A DNA stretch of 64,000 nucleotides, taken from the NCBI GenBank assembly GCA_009760885.1, contig CM019702.1:53047282-53111281 (forward strand), written 5' to 3'. This stretch comes from Achatina immaculata. Lineage: Eukaryota > Mollusca > Gastropoda > Stylommatophora > Achatinidae. Position 1 is the stretch's first letter; each line of letters opens with the position of its first letter. The position numbers and the translations under genes were made by a program. Positions 11,411-22,745 of the stretch are shown one piece after another. The notes below the pieces were generated by a model. The model did not search any database and was not told where the DNA came from. It worked only from the letters and a program-made list of their open reading frames with translations.

Positions 11411-12640
11411 TTGTTGACAGGCATGATGCTGATTACATAACACTGTACTGTGTAGACAGTCATGACGCTGATCACATAAGTTTGTACTGTGTAGACAGTC
11501 ATGACGCTGATCACATAAGTTTGTACTGTGTAGACAGTCATGACGCTGATCACATAACACTGCAGTTTGTTGACAGGTATGATGCTGAACACATGACACT
11601 GTAGTTTGTTCACAGGCATGATACAATCACATAACCCTGCAATGTGTAGACAGGCATGATTCTGATCACATAACCTTGTAGTTAGTTGACAGGCATGATG
11701 CTGAACACATAACACTGTAGTTTGTTCACAGGCATGATACAATCACATAACCCTGCAATGTGTAGACAGGCATGATTCTGATCACATAACCTTGTAGTTA
11801 GTTGACAGGCATGATGCTGATCACATACCTCTTTACTGTGTTAAAAGGCATGATGCTCATCACATAACCCTGCAATGTGTAGACAGCCATGATGCTGATC
11901 ACATAACCCTGCAATGTGTAGACAGCCATGATGCTGATCACATAACACTGTACTGTGTAGACAGGCATGATGCTGATCACATAACACTGTACTGTGTAGA
12001 CAGGCATGATGCTGATCACATAACCCTGTACTGTGTAGACAGCCATGATGCTGATCACATAACACTGTACTGTGTAGACAGCCATGATGCTGATCACATA
12101 ACACTGTACTGTGTAGACAGTCATGATGCTGATCACATAACACTGTACTGTGTAGACAGCCATGATGCTGATCACATAACACTGTACTGTGTAGACAGCC
12201 ATGATGCTGATCACATAACACTGTACTGTGTAGACAGCCATGATGCTGATCACATAACACTGTACTGTGTAGACAGCCATGATGCTGATCACATAACACT
12301 GTACTGTGTAGACAGGCATGATGCTGATCACATAACACTGTACTGTGTAGACAGCCATGATGCTGATCACATAACACTGTACTGTGTAGACAGGCATGAT
12401 GTTGATCACATAAATCTGTATTGTGTAGACAGTCATGATGCTGATCACATAACCATGCAATGTGTTGACAGCCATGATGCTGATCACATAACCTGTACTG
12501 TGTAGACAGGCATGATGCTGATCACATAACCTGTAATGTGTAGATAGGCATGATACTGATCAAATAACCCTCTAGTGTGCTAATAGGCATGATAATGATT
12601 CACATCACCTTTTAGTATGCTATCAGGTCTAGGAAACTAT
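11385..12640. repeat. 39-bp minisatellite, about 30 units
   Basis: Core unit is tgtgtagacagccatgatgc followed by tgatcacataacactgtac. The middle, about 11930-12400, is the most homogeneous; both flanks are diverged (11400-11800 and 12500-12640), as expected for an array growing at its centre. It is open in several frames because 39 is a multiple of three. It lies about 0.7 kb upstream of GPCR A. Confidence 0.95.
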
Positions 12641-13311
12641 TTGCAGTATTAGCTACTAGAAGTTATTTGGCATAAAACGGGTACATTATTGTTTACTTTA
12701 CTTTTATCAAACCGGGCATTTTGATTACTGTTTTTTCTGACCAAATGAAATTACTATTACATATCTCGACCTCTAATCATCATCAGAAAGAGTAGCGGTA
12801 TTTTCCAACTACAGACTGACCTGTTGTCTTCATTTATTTGTAGCCGCTGAGGGTTCCTACTGAAAGTTCAGGTTCAAAATTGGCGTATCAAAATAGAAAT
12901 TGTGTGAAGAGAGAAAAATATGGTAAGGTAACTCCCAGAAAGGAATAATTCATGCTTTGTTTAAAAATAATAGTGTAGACGAAAACAATATTTTCATTTC
13001 TTATTTCGTCATTTTATGAACATCATATTCCACAATGTGGATTTGTGAAGTATCATTATTTTGTAAGCTTAATTACTTACAAATTATGCCAGTGTGCTGG
13101 GATACATAAATTACATTGTTGTAGTATATTGCACATAAACAATGCATTGCAGAGTCAAAATACACTAAAATCCAACCGGTAAGATATCAAAACAATGGCA
13201 TATAGTTTGCATCGCTATGACCATCATTTATACATGTATGTTGTAACACATTGTAGGTCCACATAATTAACACGCTGCAGGAAGTTCTTAGATTATTAGG
13301 ATTTTTTTCAG
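12641..13311. other. Sequence upstream of GPCR A exon 1
   Basis: AT-rich, no coding signal. It should hold at least part of the 5' intron of GPCR A, because the coding exon starts with a splice acceptor (polypyrimidine tract then ag at 13310-13311). Confidence 0.45.
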
Positions 13312-13540
13312 ATAAAATCTGAAGACATGGGCGTGTATGAGCGAAGCACCTTACCCTCTCCAGATGTTTCTCCTCAATACAGTTTGGGTGTAGACAGTAG
13401 CATAACTCAAATGTATGTTTATGTTATGTACGCTACGGTGTGTCAGGCTGTTGCAGTTTCTGGGGTTGTGACAAACATCATCAATATCATGTGTTTTGTA
13501 AAGCAAGGCTTCGAGGAGTCTATTAATATCAGTTTACTAG
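13312..13540 (+). CDS. GPCR A exon 1 (N-terminus and TM1)
   Basis: The acceptor is a T-rich tract followed by ag at 13310-13311, and the donor is gtaaga at 13541. The ATG at 13327 starts MGVYERSTLPS; the homologous exons of B and C also start shortly after an acceptor, which supports a 5' non-coding exon further upstream. The exon ends in phase 1 inside a Gly codon that exon 2 completes. Confidence 0.82.
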
Positions 13541-13690
13541 GTAAGATATGATGAATCCCCAAATTGGTAGCTTACTTCAGAGAAACAAGTCCTCTTATTT
13601 GCTTACATCTGTATTTCTTCTCCTCAAAAACAAAGCGAAAGATACAATTATAAATTTAATTTCATGAGTATATTTAGAAAATGAGACGAG
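13541..13690. other. Start of GPCR A intron 1
   Basis: AT-rich intron sequence before the LINE insertion. No further signal. Confidence 0.5.
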
Positions 13691-14104
13691 GGAATGAATG
13701 AATGAATGAATGAATAATCTTTATTTTTCAAGGGTAAAGAATTGGGCACGCAGGCCCGTCTTACATTCTGCCCTTCATCACTCCATCCTTCATTCTTCCC
13801 ACACACTTGATTTAGTACAAAAATACAATTTAAATTAGGAAAAACATATCAAAAGAGTGTAAGATTTAACTATTACATTCAAGGTAAAAGAGAAGTCATT
13901 AACCTAATAAAATAGCACTCACGCACACATACACACGCAGACATATACATAAATAAAATACATTTTAAATCATCTTCTAACATATGTTTTTTTTTAACAA
14001 ACATTAAAATAATTTCTAACAATATCTAATAAGTTGCTTTTCTAACTATGTCATTAAAGTACTTGATGGTTTACGAGCCATGTGTTGAGAGAGTACTGGC
14101 TATT

Positions 14105-16198
14105 TTATGGAGGCATATAATTACAAGCAAGTAAATAATGAAACAGGTTTGAGTTAAAGGATGAAGTATTACCAATGGATTTTAAATTGTAGGGGAGGGT
14201 GTTCCAGAGCTGTACCGCAGAGTATGCAAGGCTTTTCTTGTACAGATCAATCCTGGGTTTAGGAAGAAGACAGTTTTTTAAACGCTGGCTATGTTTAGTG
14301 TTATACGTAAACAGTGACCACAAGTAAGGCGGAGCATTGTGCGACAGAATTCTGTGAACAAACTTAACTTTGTTAAAAATGATTCTATTTTTGAGGGGTA
14401 GAATTTTGAGTTGTTTGTGTTGATCTACAGTCTGTACTGGGTGTTTGTCACAAATAAGATTTAATGCTCGCTTGTGAAGTGAGTGGAGCCTTTTTGTGTT
14501 TGAGACTGAGCATCCATCCCAGATTGTGGAACAGTAATCTAAGTGTGTTTGTATGTGTGATATGTAGTATATTTTTCTTGTGTCTTTGTCGATAAAGTGT
14601 TTCATTTTGGCTAATTGGTAAACTTTCTGTGCAATCAAATTTGTTAGGTTATGTACGTGCGAATTCCAAGTTAAATGCTGATCAATGATGAGTCCTAGGG
14701 TTTTATGTTCATGAACATTTTCTATTGCCTTAGTCCCAGCACAAAGCTGTAGTGAAGTTTTAGTTGCATTTTGCAGTTTCTGTCTTGTAGTGATGAGCAT
14801 GGATTTTGTTTTGTTGGTGTTTATCAACATACTATTTTTATTACTCCATTTCATCAAACTGTTTATATCATTTTGGAGCGTTGTCTGTAGTTTATTGATG
14901 TCATATTCACTATTGTAAACAGTACAGTCGTCAGCAAAAAGATCACATGAAGAGTGCTTTAAATGTAGTGGTAGGTCGTTAATATAGATAGCAAAGAGAA
15001 GAGGACCAAGAATGGAGCCTTGAGGAATACCAGTATCAACCACAGACGAGCCAGATATTTTGTTTCTAAAGCAAACTACTTGTTTTCTACCTGAGAGAAA
15101 AGATGTAATACATTTTGTTAGGTCAGGGTGTAATCTATAGCCTTCCAGCTTTTTTGCAAGAATTTCATGATCAATCATATCGAAGGCTTTCTTGAAATCA
15201 ACAAAAACAGCACCACACAATTTGTCATCATTTATATTAGACAGCCAGCTTTCTGTCATTTTAGTTAATGCTGTGTGGCAGGAGTAATTTGGTCTAAAAC
15301 CTGACTGGCTGTCTATTAGTAGATTGTTTTCTTGCATGTGGAGCAGAGTTAACTTTTGTATATGCTTTTCAAGAGGTTTAGATAGTGATGACAGAATGGA
15401 TATGGGTCTATAGTTTGAGAGGTCACTAGTCTGTCCAGATTTAAAAAGAGGAAAAACTTTGGCGAGTTTAAAAGCGTCAGGGAAATATTTTTTGTCAATA
15501 CACAAGTTGTATAAGTATGTTAGTGTGTCTGTGATAACTGGTGCAGCGTAGCGTAGTATCTTGTTACTAATGTCATCACATCCTGCTGAGTTAGTGCTCT
15601 TTAAGGACCGGATGTAGTTATAAACCTCACCGACTGTGAGGAAAGGAATATTAGTTTGTTTTAGCTTTACACATTTACTGTCGCTGAAAGTTTTCAACAC
15701 GCTCAGGTCGCAATTAGGGGTCGATAATGAAGATTTTAGAATACTAATTTCTTCCCTAAAATGTTCACTGAAGTTTGTGCAAGTATGTTCACCAATAAGT
15801 GTTTGTGGGTCAGTTTGCTTCCTTTTATTTACAAGAGTATTAATCGCTTTCCAGATTGATTTACTATCAGTTTTGTCTTTCACTAAATTTCTGAAGTAAT
15901 TTTTCTTTTCCTGCCTAATTAAATACTGCACCTTATTCCTAAGTGAACGATAGCTACTGAATTTTCTGTTTTTGTGAGCTTCATCCCGTTTCCTCATCAG
16001 TTGCAATATATCGGGAGTTATCCACGGGGATTTTGTTACGTGTTTTACTCTCATTTCTTTGATGGAGACATGCTTGTCAAAAATATTTCGAAATATCTTG
16101 ATCCAGTATTCGATAGCCTCATCTGGATTTGTTAACTGGAAAACGTACGTAAGAGGCGAAGCTTTTAGATCAGTTAAAAATAATTCCAAGTTAAAGTT
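14105..16198 (-). CDS. LINE ORF2 reverse transcriptase region
   Basis: About 695 codons of reverse transcriptase. Recognisable blocks in order: SAGCDDISNKILR, LSNYRPISILSSLSKPLEKH, SGFRPNYSCHTALTK, AVFVDFKKAFDMIDHEIL, GIPQGSILGPLLFAIYINDL, the catalytic LFADDCTVYN (about 14915-14945), then thumb and C-terminal regions ending in VQLWNTLPYNLKS. These are the standard palm and finger blocks of CR1/Jockey-group LINEs. The frame continues upstream into the endonuclease part, broken only by one TAA at 16199-16201. Such an intact catalytic core suggests a young insertion. The element is 5'-truncated and so cannot be autonomous. Confidence 0.88.
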   Translation of the reverse strand, partial: NFNLELFLTDLKASPLTYVFQLTNPDEAIEYWIKIFRNIFDKHVSIKEMRVKHVTKSPWITPDILQLMRKRDEAHKNRKFSSYRSLRNKVQYLIRQEKKNYFRNLVKDKTDSKSIWKAINTLVNKRKQTDPQTLIGEHTCTNFSEHFREEISILKSSLSTPNCDLSVLKTFSDSKCVKLKQTNIPFLTVGEVYNYIRSLKSTNSAGCDDISNKILRYAAPVITDTLTYLYNLCIDKKYFPDAFKLAKVFPLFKSGQTSDLSNYRPISILSSLSKPLEKHIQKLTLLHMQENNLLIDSQSGFRPNYSCHTALTKMTESWLSNINDDKLCGAVFVDFKKAFDMIDHEILAKKLEGYRLHPDLTKCITSFLSGRKQVVCFRNKISGSSVVDTGIPQGSILGPLLFAIYINDLPLHLKHSSCDLFADDCTVYNSEYDINKLQTTLQNDINSLMKWSNKNSMLINTNKTKSMLITTRQKLQNATKTSLQLCAGTKAIENVHEHKTLGLIIDQHLTWNSHVHNLTNLIAQKVYQLAKMKHFIDKDTRKIYYISHIQTHLDYCSTIWDGCSVSNTKRLHSLHKRALNLICDKHPVQTVDQHKQLKILPLKNRIIFNKVKFVHRILSHNAPPYLWSLFTYNTKHSQRLKNCLLPKPRIDLYKKSLAYSAVQLWNTLPYNLKSIGNTSSFNSNLFHYLLACNYMPP

Positions 16199-16699
16199 TT
16201 AAAAGTTTCTATATTTGATGCTGGTATGTTTGTGTTTCGGTATTTTATACCCCTTATGTGACCACGTACAGCAGACCGGGTAGTGATCACTCAGCGACAC
16301 ATGAGGGACAGTACATTCAGTAATGTTTCCTGGATCAGCTACATAAATATGATCTATTAATGTTGATGATGATTCAGCAACTCTAGTAGGTTCGTTAACA
16401 ATTTGGGAGAAGTTGTAAGATGTTAAAATGTTCTTCCATGTAGGATTTGGCTGATTAAGATCTATATTGAAGTCGCCTAGAATGATTATGTCCTTGAATT
16501 TATGAGTTACAGCATCATCCATCATGGTCGCAAAGTGATCATACCACTCGGCTGAAGCATTTGGATTTCGGTATATAAAACTAATTAGAATTGGACTAAG
16601 ATTTGATATTTTGATTTCTAGCATAACACATTCAACCTCTGATGTTTCCAGGTCTTCTCTTCTACAAAATTTAATTGTGTTAGAAATGTAAACAAGACC
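16199..16699 (-). pseudogene. LINE ORF2 endonuclease fragment
   Basis: C-terminal part of the apurinic-like endonuclease domain. IIILGDFNIDLN and LSDHYPVCC are the conserved catalytic blocks (GDFN and SDH). It starts abruptly at VYISNTIKF, next to unrelated LINE sequence at 16700, so the element is truncated there. It ends at the TAA in frame with the downstream RT. Confidence 0.82.
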
Positions 16700-16870
16700 A
16701 AGGGGTAGACCAAGACAGAGATGGAAAGACAACAGAGAGGATTATATAAAAGAAACTGGTATCATCAACTGCAGAGAAAATATTAGGAATAGAGAGGAAT
16801 GGAGGGGAACTTTATCTGCAGAATTGAGCCGTAAGGGCTCGGAAAGCGAAGAAAGAAGAACAGCATATTC
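16700..16870 (+). mobile_element. RTE-type LINE C-terminal fragment
   Basis: The plus strand reads RGRPRQRWKDNREDYIKETG, a short spacer and then NREEWRGTLSAELS. The GRPRxRW motif and the R-x-x-W-R block are typical of the extreme C-terminus of RTE-type LINEs. It directly abuts the truncated 5' end of the CR1-type LINE, which probably inserted into or beside it. Confidence 0.6.
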
Positions 16871-17089
16871 AGAGTATTTCATGATAACATTTTTTCAGAA
16901 TATTTAAGGGAAATTGTTATTAGCTAATAATAAGAGAAATGAAAGACCGTAAAAACATAAACTAGCAGCATATATTCATATTTCGCAGTCACAGCATGGT
17001 ATGTTGGTCTACATATGTATGAAATAATCTAAAGCGGTGTGATTTTTCTAGAGTGATTTATTTATTATGTATCAGATCGTGTCTCGGGT
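16871..17089. other. No gene seen (GPCR A intron 1)
   Basis: AT-rich intron sequence without recognisable elements. Confidence 0.4.
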
Positions 17090-17240
17090 GTGACTTGCAC
17101 TGTTGTTTAATGACTAGTTAGGCCAGCTTGCCGACCAGTACGTCCAGGGTTAGATTCCCTACATGGCCGACTGCTACTAAGGTCGAATCAAATTAAATAA
17201 ATGATTCCCCGGATTTTCCGTGAGGAAGCAAATGCAGCCA
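17090..17240 (+). mobile_element. Possible tRNA-derived SINE
   Basis: gggttagattccct at about 17147-17160 differs from a Pol III B box at one position, and gactagttaggccagc about 40 bp upstream is a weak A-box candidate. The following tail is not diagnostic. Confidence 0.35.
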
Positions 17241-17274
17241 GGACAGATACTGATAATCATATTTAGGTTTTCAA

Positions 17275-17970
17275 AGTTACGCCGGTTAGATGACCGCCAT
17301 TACATTTGATACATTCAGCCAGGCGTCTGTAAAATTCCTGCATAACACCATTTAACATGTTCAAAAGGAATATTTTGAATACAGTTTCGGATTCGATCTC
17401 TTAGGTCTGCAATTGACTGTGGTCGACAAGCACACACCGTGTTCTTGTGATACCCCCACAAAAATAAGTCACCGGTCGATAAATCCCGTGACCTTTCGGG
17501 CAATGAATATTCCCAAATCTGGAAATAAGACGATTGGCTCGCAGCATGGCCATGAACTGTCGGGCTGTGTGGGCAGTTGTTTTTTCTTGTTGAAACCAGA
17601 TTAGTCTCTTATTTCTATTGGCCAAGTCTGGAATGAACTATTCAGTTAGTAGCTGCATATAAAGATCACCTTTAACAGTAAGAGGATGCCAGGTGCCAAA
17701 GCGTTTCTAAAAGCTGATCGCCGAAGGCTACTCAGCAATGCGTTGCGGACTTTTTGAATTCGTTCAGGTGTCTGTTTAGATCTTGGACGACCATTAGACA
17801 TGGTATTAAGGCAGTTAACGGTTTCCTTAAATTTTTTGACCCACCTCAAAACTGTTTTTGTCCTCCCATCGGGAACATTATCACGGGGATGCAACTCAAA
17901 ATGGCGACGACACTTTCGTTGTACAGTAATAGACGATTCTCCACTTTAAAATAAGTTTCAACGATGAATG
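17275..17970 (-). mobile_element. Decayed IS630/Tc1-mariner-superfamily DDE transposon
   Basis: Minus-strand fragments run in the right order for a transposase that starts with a helix-turn-helix domain: HPRDNVPDGRTKTVLRWVKK and NGRPRSKQTPERIQKVRNAL (N-terminal HTH, about 17890-17720), then WFQQEKTTAHTARQFMAMLR (about 17600-17545), then RSRDLSTGDLFLWGYHKN and RIRNCIQNIPFEHV (about 17500-17350). The middle of the catalytic domain is missing and the second-Asp position reads QEKTTAH instead of QDGATAH, so it is dead. Terminal repeats were not found. Confidence 0.7.
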
Positions 17971-19385
17971 CGGTAAGTTGTGTTTGTCAAGAAGTCATTG
18001 ATAAAAGTGACCGTTTGTCTGCTTCATCTCTAACGTCCTGTTGTTTTTTTTTCACTTTCACACGTATTCAGTTTCTGCGCACTACGTCAGTTAAGTTTAG
18101 CTATGCTTTATGCCGGACCCTGTATAATGTCTCTAAAGTAACAGAAAATGATTTAAAAGTAAATAGGAAATGACATGTTAACATTTTCCAAAAGGTTTAA
18201 CGTGGAAGCCGTTACACTTGGCATATCTTAAATCAATAAACACTTCAACTCAATCTAGTCTTATAGAAAGATCTTAATTTTTCCACTAAATAGCACAAAC
18301 TAACTAGAACGTCCACACTGAACAATGTCATAAATTCATAAATAGGATTAAATGTTGTAAGAAAATTTCCAACTTACATTTCGTGGAGCCTGGCTTATAG
18401 TAAAAGGTAGCACCAGGCTTAAGCCTGGGACGAGAGGTGGTCAAACTCTCTCGCTACATGTTAGCACTCGGACGGATGGTTCGAAGCTAGAGCTTCCCAC
18501 TGGATAAGAAGCCCCAAGAACGAGAAACACGAGGAAGCCACCGCTCGTCCAATATTATATAGTTTACTTCTTCTGCATGCTCGTAGCTATTTTATTTCAC
18601 CGAAATACGACAGTATCTTTTTCTCAGTAAGAACTCCACGTACTATAAACAGTTTAATATCTTTACATTCACAAAGATATCAAACATTGTGGTAAGACTA
18701 ATATACGAATAATGTAAATAAGATTTTCTGCTGCCAGGTGAGGATGTGCGTTACTTTAGTTATTTTTATTTATGCTTCACTTAATTTATTTTATGTGATC
18801 TTGTTCTCACGTGACTGCTCCTGTCTCCCAGAATAAATCAGTCACTTTCCCACTGAGTCTTTTTCCTCAGAAATTGTACATCAGCAAGTACTCGAAGTAC
18901 ATCAGCAAGTTCAGGAAGTACATTAGCAAGTGTTCGAGTGCCTTCATGTTCTTCACAAAAGAAAATTACTCAAGATAAAAAAAAACACATTCTTGGCACT
19001 CTTTTCGTCTTGCTAATTTTATTTCCTGTCATTTTCGGATCATTTCAAAATCTACAATTTTCTGAAAGACGCTCTGATAAACATAGGGGCATATTTTAGT
19101 TGGAACTGTTTGCTTAAACTAGCAGCGAGGTTATGTTTACCTCCTACTACATAACACTAAGACGCTACCTCAGATTCTTAAATTCACTTCCTCGTGGGTG
19201 GCTCAAGATAGTCAAAGAATTCTTTAGTAGATCCAAATAACCGCAGGAAATACTCCCATATTTATCGAAGGTGAGTTTTTTTTTCTTTCTCTGCCTCTCT
19301 TGTGACAATGTCTATATCCAGACGTAAGGATTCCAGTCTTTATTTGAAGATGTTCAGAGTATCCAAGTGGGTGTTAGTCTAGCAT
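17971..19385. other. GPCR A intron 1, mostly unassigned
   Basis: No gene. At 18400-18560 the words cgagaggtggtcaaactctc and atggttcgaagct resemble a very degenerate tRNA-like SINE head, but this is weak. At 18880-18940 there is a short imperfect repeat of cagcaagt(a/t) words. The rest is AT-rich. Confidence 0.4.
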
Positions 19386-19389
19386 AGCC

Positions 19390-19925
19390 AAGGCCGTTTC
19401 TCAATACCAATATGTCATGTGAAACAAGAAGACATTCATTGTGTTTACTGAGGCCAACATGCCATGTGAATCAGGAAGACATTCATTGTGTTTACTGAGG
19501 CCAACATGCCATGTGAAACAGGAAGACGTTCATTGTGTTTACTGAGGCCAACATGCCATGTGAATCAGGAAGACATTCATTGTGTTTACTGAGGCCAACA
19601 TGCCATGTGAAACAGGAAGACGTTCATTGTGTTTACTGAGGCCAACATGCCATGTGAATCAGGAAGACATTCATTGTGTTTACTGAGGCCAACATGCCAT
19701 GTGAAACAGGAAGACATTCATTGTGTTTACTGAGGCCAACATGCCATGTGAAATATGACGACATTCATTGTGTTTACTGAGGCCAACATGCCATGTGAAA
19801 CAGGAAGACATTGATTGTGTTTACTGAGGCCAACAAGCCATGTGAAATATGACGACATTCATTGTGTTTACTGAGGCCAACAAGTCATGTGAAACAGGAA
19901 AACATTCATTCTGTTTACTGAGTTT
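19390..19925. repeat. 47-bp minisatellite, 11 units, alternating dimers
   Basis: Unit is tgaggccaacatgccatgtg followed by aaacaggaagacattcattg and tgtttac. Units alternate between gaatcaggaagacatt and gaaacaggaagacgtt in the first half, and between aatatgacgacatt and aacaggaagacatt in the second, giving a 94-bp higher-order period. It lies in intron 1 of GPCR A about 470 bp before exon 2. Confidence 0.93.
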
Positions 19926-19936
19926 ACAATCATGCA

Positions 19937-20070
19937 TTGAAAGAATAACCGTGAGGATAGGTGTTAGACAAAATGATGTTTTGAAAGAATCAACAGTGAG
20001 GATAGATGTTAGAAAAAATGATATACTGAAAGAATAAAGTGTGAAGACAGATGTTAGACAAAATAATGTA
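19937..20070. repeat. 44-bp tandem repeat, 3 units
   Basis: ttgaaagaat begins units at 19937 and 19981, and ctgaaagaat at 20025. Each unit contains gtgaggatag(g/a)tgttaga or a close variant. It directly follows the 47-bp array. Confidence 0.85.
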
Positions 20071-20396
20071 TTCAACACATAGTAATGTGTTCTTAAACAA
20101 TTTCGATAGATTTTACGTTGTCTCCAAAAAATAAGAAACACAAACTTATGGAAATCATACGTTCTATTTTTGCTTATTACTTTATTCATTTAAAACATTG
20201 CACAGAAGATTCTATACGCTGCAAAAATCTATAAAGTACAAAGAGATATTTAGATGTTACATTCATTATCTTACTTTTGCGTAATTTGGTATTGACTATT
20301 TGAAATAGTCTGTAGATAATTCCATAGACTTTTAAAAGTACCTGGTGTTTTAAAAATCGTTTAAACGTTCCACGCGTTATTTCCGTTCACATTTAG

Positions 20397-20611
20397 GTCT
20401 GGCAGTGTCTGACCTTGTCTGCCTTATTTCGATAACACTGACTAACATCTTTATGATGATGGGAGTCACACCTGTGGATCTAACCTTCGACGTGATGGGA
20501 GTGTACTACCTGACAGTAGCCATGCCACGCATTATATATAATCGAATATCAACATGAATCACTGCAATAATTACACTGGAGAGATGCCTGTGCATCACAT
20601 CGCCTTTACAG
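20397..20611 (+). pseudogene. GPCR A exon 2 (TM2-TM3) with in-frame TGA
   Basis: The acceptor is tttag before 20397 and the donor is gttggt at 20612. The length of 215 nt equals exon 2 of B and C. It encodes LAVSDLVCLISITLTNIF, then DVMGVYYLTVAMP and TLERCLCITSPLQ. The tga at 20555-20557 replaces the Trp codon, stopping the protein after about 125 residues. Confidence 0.85.
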
Positions 20612-22185
20612 GTTGGTCAGCACAGATTATCATTTCCATAAATTTTAAAATCATTTGTGTAAACACAGGTTAAAAGCATAATGTTACAACGTGTGTGCCA
20701 AATTTGTAGGTTTATAGCATATTTGTAGGTTTATGTTAAATTTGTAGGTTTATGTCAAATTTGTAGGTTTCGGTTGATGTGTTGCTAGGGTGAGAGAATA
20801 GCGCTCACCTACATAGAACAATCGTAATTGAGCTGAGGTTTTAATTTTGCCCCTTTTAAAAAAGTAAAATAAATTAAGAAAAAAAAACCAGGGGGGGGGG
20901 AAGTTGGGGGGGGGAGGGTTGGTGAGGGTTGGAAAGAAAATTAGAATTCCTGTCTTCCAAATACATTTCAAAAAAAAAATTGTACTGCAGGACCACGTTA
21001 TTTTGGACATAATTTATAACAGTAGACACTACATTACATTTTCAAGGGTAATAACCTACTGGCTTGCAGAGAAAACAATACCGCGATTATGTCCCGTTAA
21101 GGGATGCGCTGTTTTTATTGATCCTTTCAGTAAAATGATTAATGTGGATCGTTCCTCTCTGCTTTGCTAGACAGTGGACGGATGAAAAGATACATTATGA
21201 CCTTAATGCATGTTTTAAAACTCTCTTACAACATCATATGGTGCTGAAATATGTAGGCTTCCCATGACTCTGTAGGTTAATCATATGGGTATGCAGAGCT
21301 TCTGATCTGAAAACTCTTTGATATGGAGTCAGTTGTAAAATTCATTCCAATCAATATATATAATCGAATATCAACATGAATCACTGCAATAATTACACTG
21401 GAGAGATGCCTGTGCATCACATCGCCTTTACAGGTTGGTCAGCACAGATTATCATTTCCATAAATTTTAAAATCATTTGTGTAAACACAGGTTAAAAGCA
21501 TAATGTTACAACGTGTGTGCCAAATTTGTAGGTTTATAGCATATTTGTAGGTTTATGTTAAATTTGTAGGTTTATGTCAAATTTGTAGGTTTCGGTTGAT
21601 GTGTTGCTAGGGTGAGAGAATAGCGCTCACCTACATAGAACAATCGTAATTGAGCTGAGGTTTTAATTTTGCCCCTTTTAAAAAAGTAAAATAAATTAAG
21701 AAAAAAAAACCAGGGGGCGGGGGGAAGTTGGGGGGGGGAGGGTTGGTGAGGGTTGGAAAGAAAATTAGAATTCCTGTCTTCCAAATACATTTCAAAAAAA
21801 AAATTGTACTGCAGGACCACGTTATTTTGGACATAATTTATAACAGTAGACACTACATTACATTTTCAAGGGTAATAACCTACTGGCTTGCAGAGAAAAC
21901 AATACCGCGATTATGTCCCGTTAAGGGATGCGCTGTTTTTATTGATCCTTTCAGTAAAATGATTAATGTGGATCGTTCCTCTCTGCTTTGCTAGACAGTG
22001 GACGGATGAAAAGATACATTATGACCTTAATGCATGTTTTAAAACTCTCTTACAACATCATATGGTGCTGAAATATGTAGGCTTCCCATGACTCTGTAGG
22101 TTAATCATATGGGTATGCAGAGCTTCTGATCTGAAAACTCTTTGATATGGAGTCAGTTGTAAAATTCATTCCAATCAATACATAT
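20537..22185. repeat. About 823-bp tandem duplication spanning the exon 2 donor of GPCR A
   Basis: Copies run from about 20537 to 21359 and from 21360 to 22185. Offsets are 822-824 bp, the variation coming from poly-G and poly-A runs. Each copy carries the last ~75 nt of exon 2, including the TGA, the donor site, and about 750 bp of intron. The copies are nearly identical. The inner junction occurs at caatcaatatatataatcg, a short AT-rich stretch. Confidence 0.93.
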
Positions 22186-22434
22186 AATTTATTATTATAG
22201 CATTAATTTAGAAGAGTACATATTGCTTAGCAGAAACAAAGCAAAGCAAGACATAAAAAAATGTGTAGTAATATTATTATAGATCGATATTCATAGAACA
22301 TGCCATCTTTTTTTTTCTAATATACTTCAGCTGCTGCTATAAAACTACAATATATGAAGTATTATACAAACATGCATGATCTACTGCCCTATATGTAGTC
22401 CTTTTACAAACATTCATGAAGTACTAGTTGAGGA
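22186..22434. other. GPCR A intron 2, no gene seen
   Basis: AT-rich intron sequence. Confidence 0.4.
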
Positions 22435-22745
22435 AGATTTTAAACATTAAATGGTAGGACAATATCAGGAAGGTGGAGGTTTCAGAAAGGGCAGGGCAAG
22501 AACCTATGAACCCACAAATCATGTCTAGCAAGTAGCAGAAAGACAGGTAAGACATGGACTCATCAGGGAAACAGAAATGGAGAAAGACCTAGAACTACTG
22601 GAAGAAAGGAAATTATGACACTGCTCAGAGACAAGGCATGGAATCTAGCACAGAATAATTCCAAGAACAGGAATGACTGGACAGCCGTTATCCGTGGACT
22701 ATGCTCTCAAGAGAGTGAAAGGCGATGATGGCGATGATGATGATA
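22435..22745 (+). mobile_element. RTE-type LINE 3' fragment with (GAT)n tail (family R2-like)
   Basis: The plus strand reads RPRTTGRKEIMTLLRDKAWN followed by RNDWTAVIRGLCSQESERR, then a gatgatgg/gatgat tail. The layout (GRPR-like block, W-x-x-V block, stop, GAT repeats) matches the R2 copy at 35915-36942. It lies in intron 2 of GPCR A. Confidence 0.6.

Larger units (their letters stand above)
13691..16699 (-). mobile_element. CR1/Jockey-group LINE, 5'-truncated, nearly intact RT
   Basis: Non-LTR retrotransposon on the minus strand in intron 1 of GPCR A. The 3' end has a (ATTC)n tail at 13693-13715 (plus-strand gaatgaatg), usual for CR1/L2-like elements rather than poly(A). The coding part is 16699-14105: an endonuclease C-terminal part (ILGDFNIDL, DHIYVADPG, LSDHYPV) followed by a complete reverse transcriptase. 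The 5' end of the endonuclease is missing. Confidence 0.88.

Noticed and set aside
11252..12487. Cys-rich or Met-rich repeat proteins on the minus strand of the 39-bp array
   Set aside because: A 39-bp minisatellite gives this automatically. Both overlapping frames are open and variation is not at third positions.
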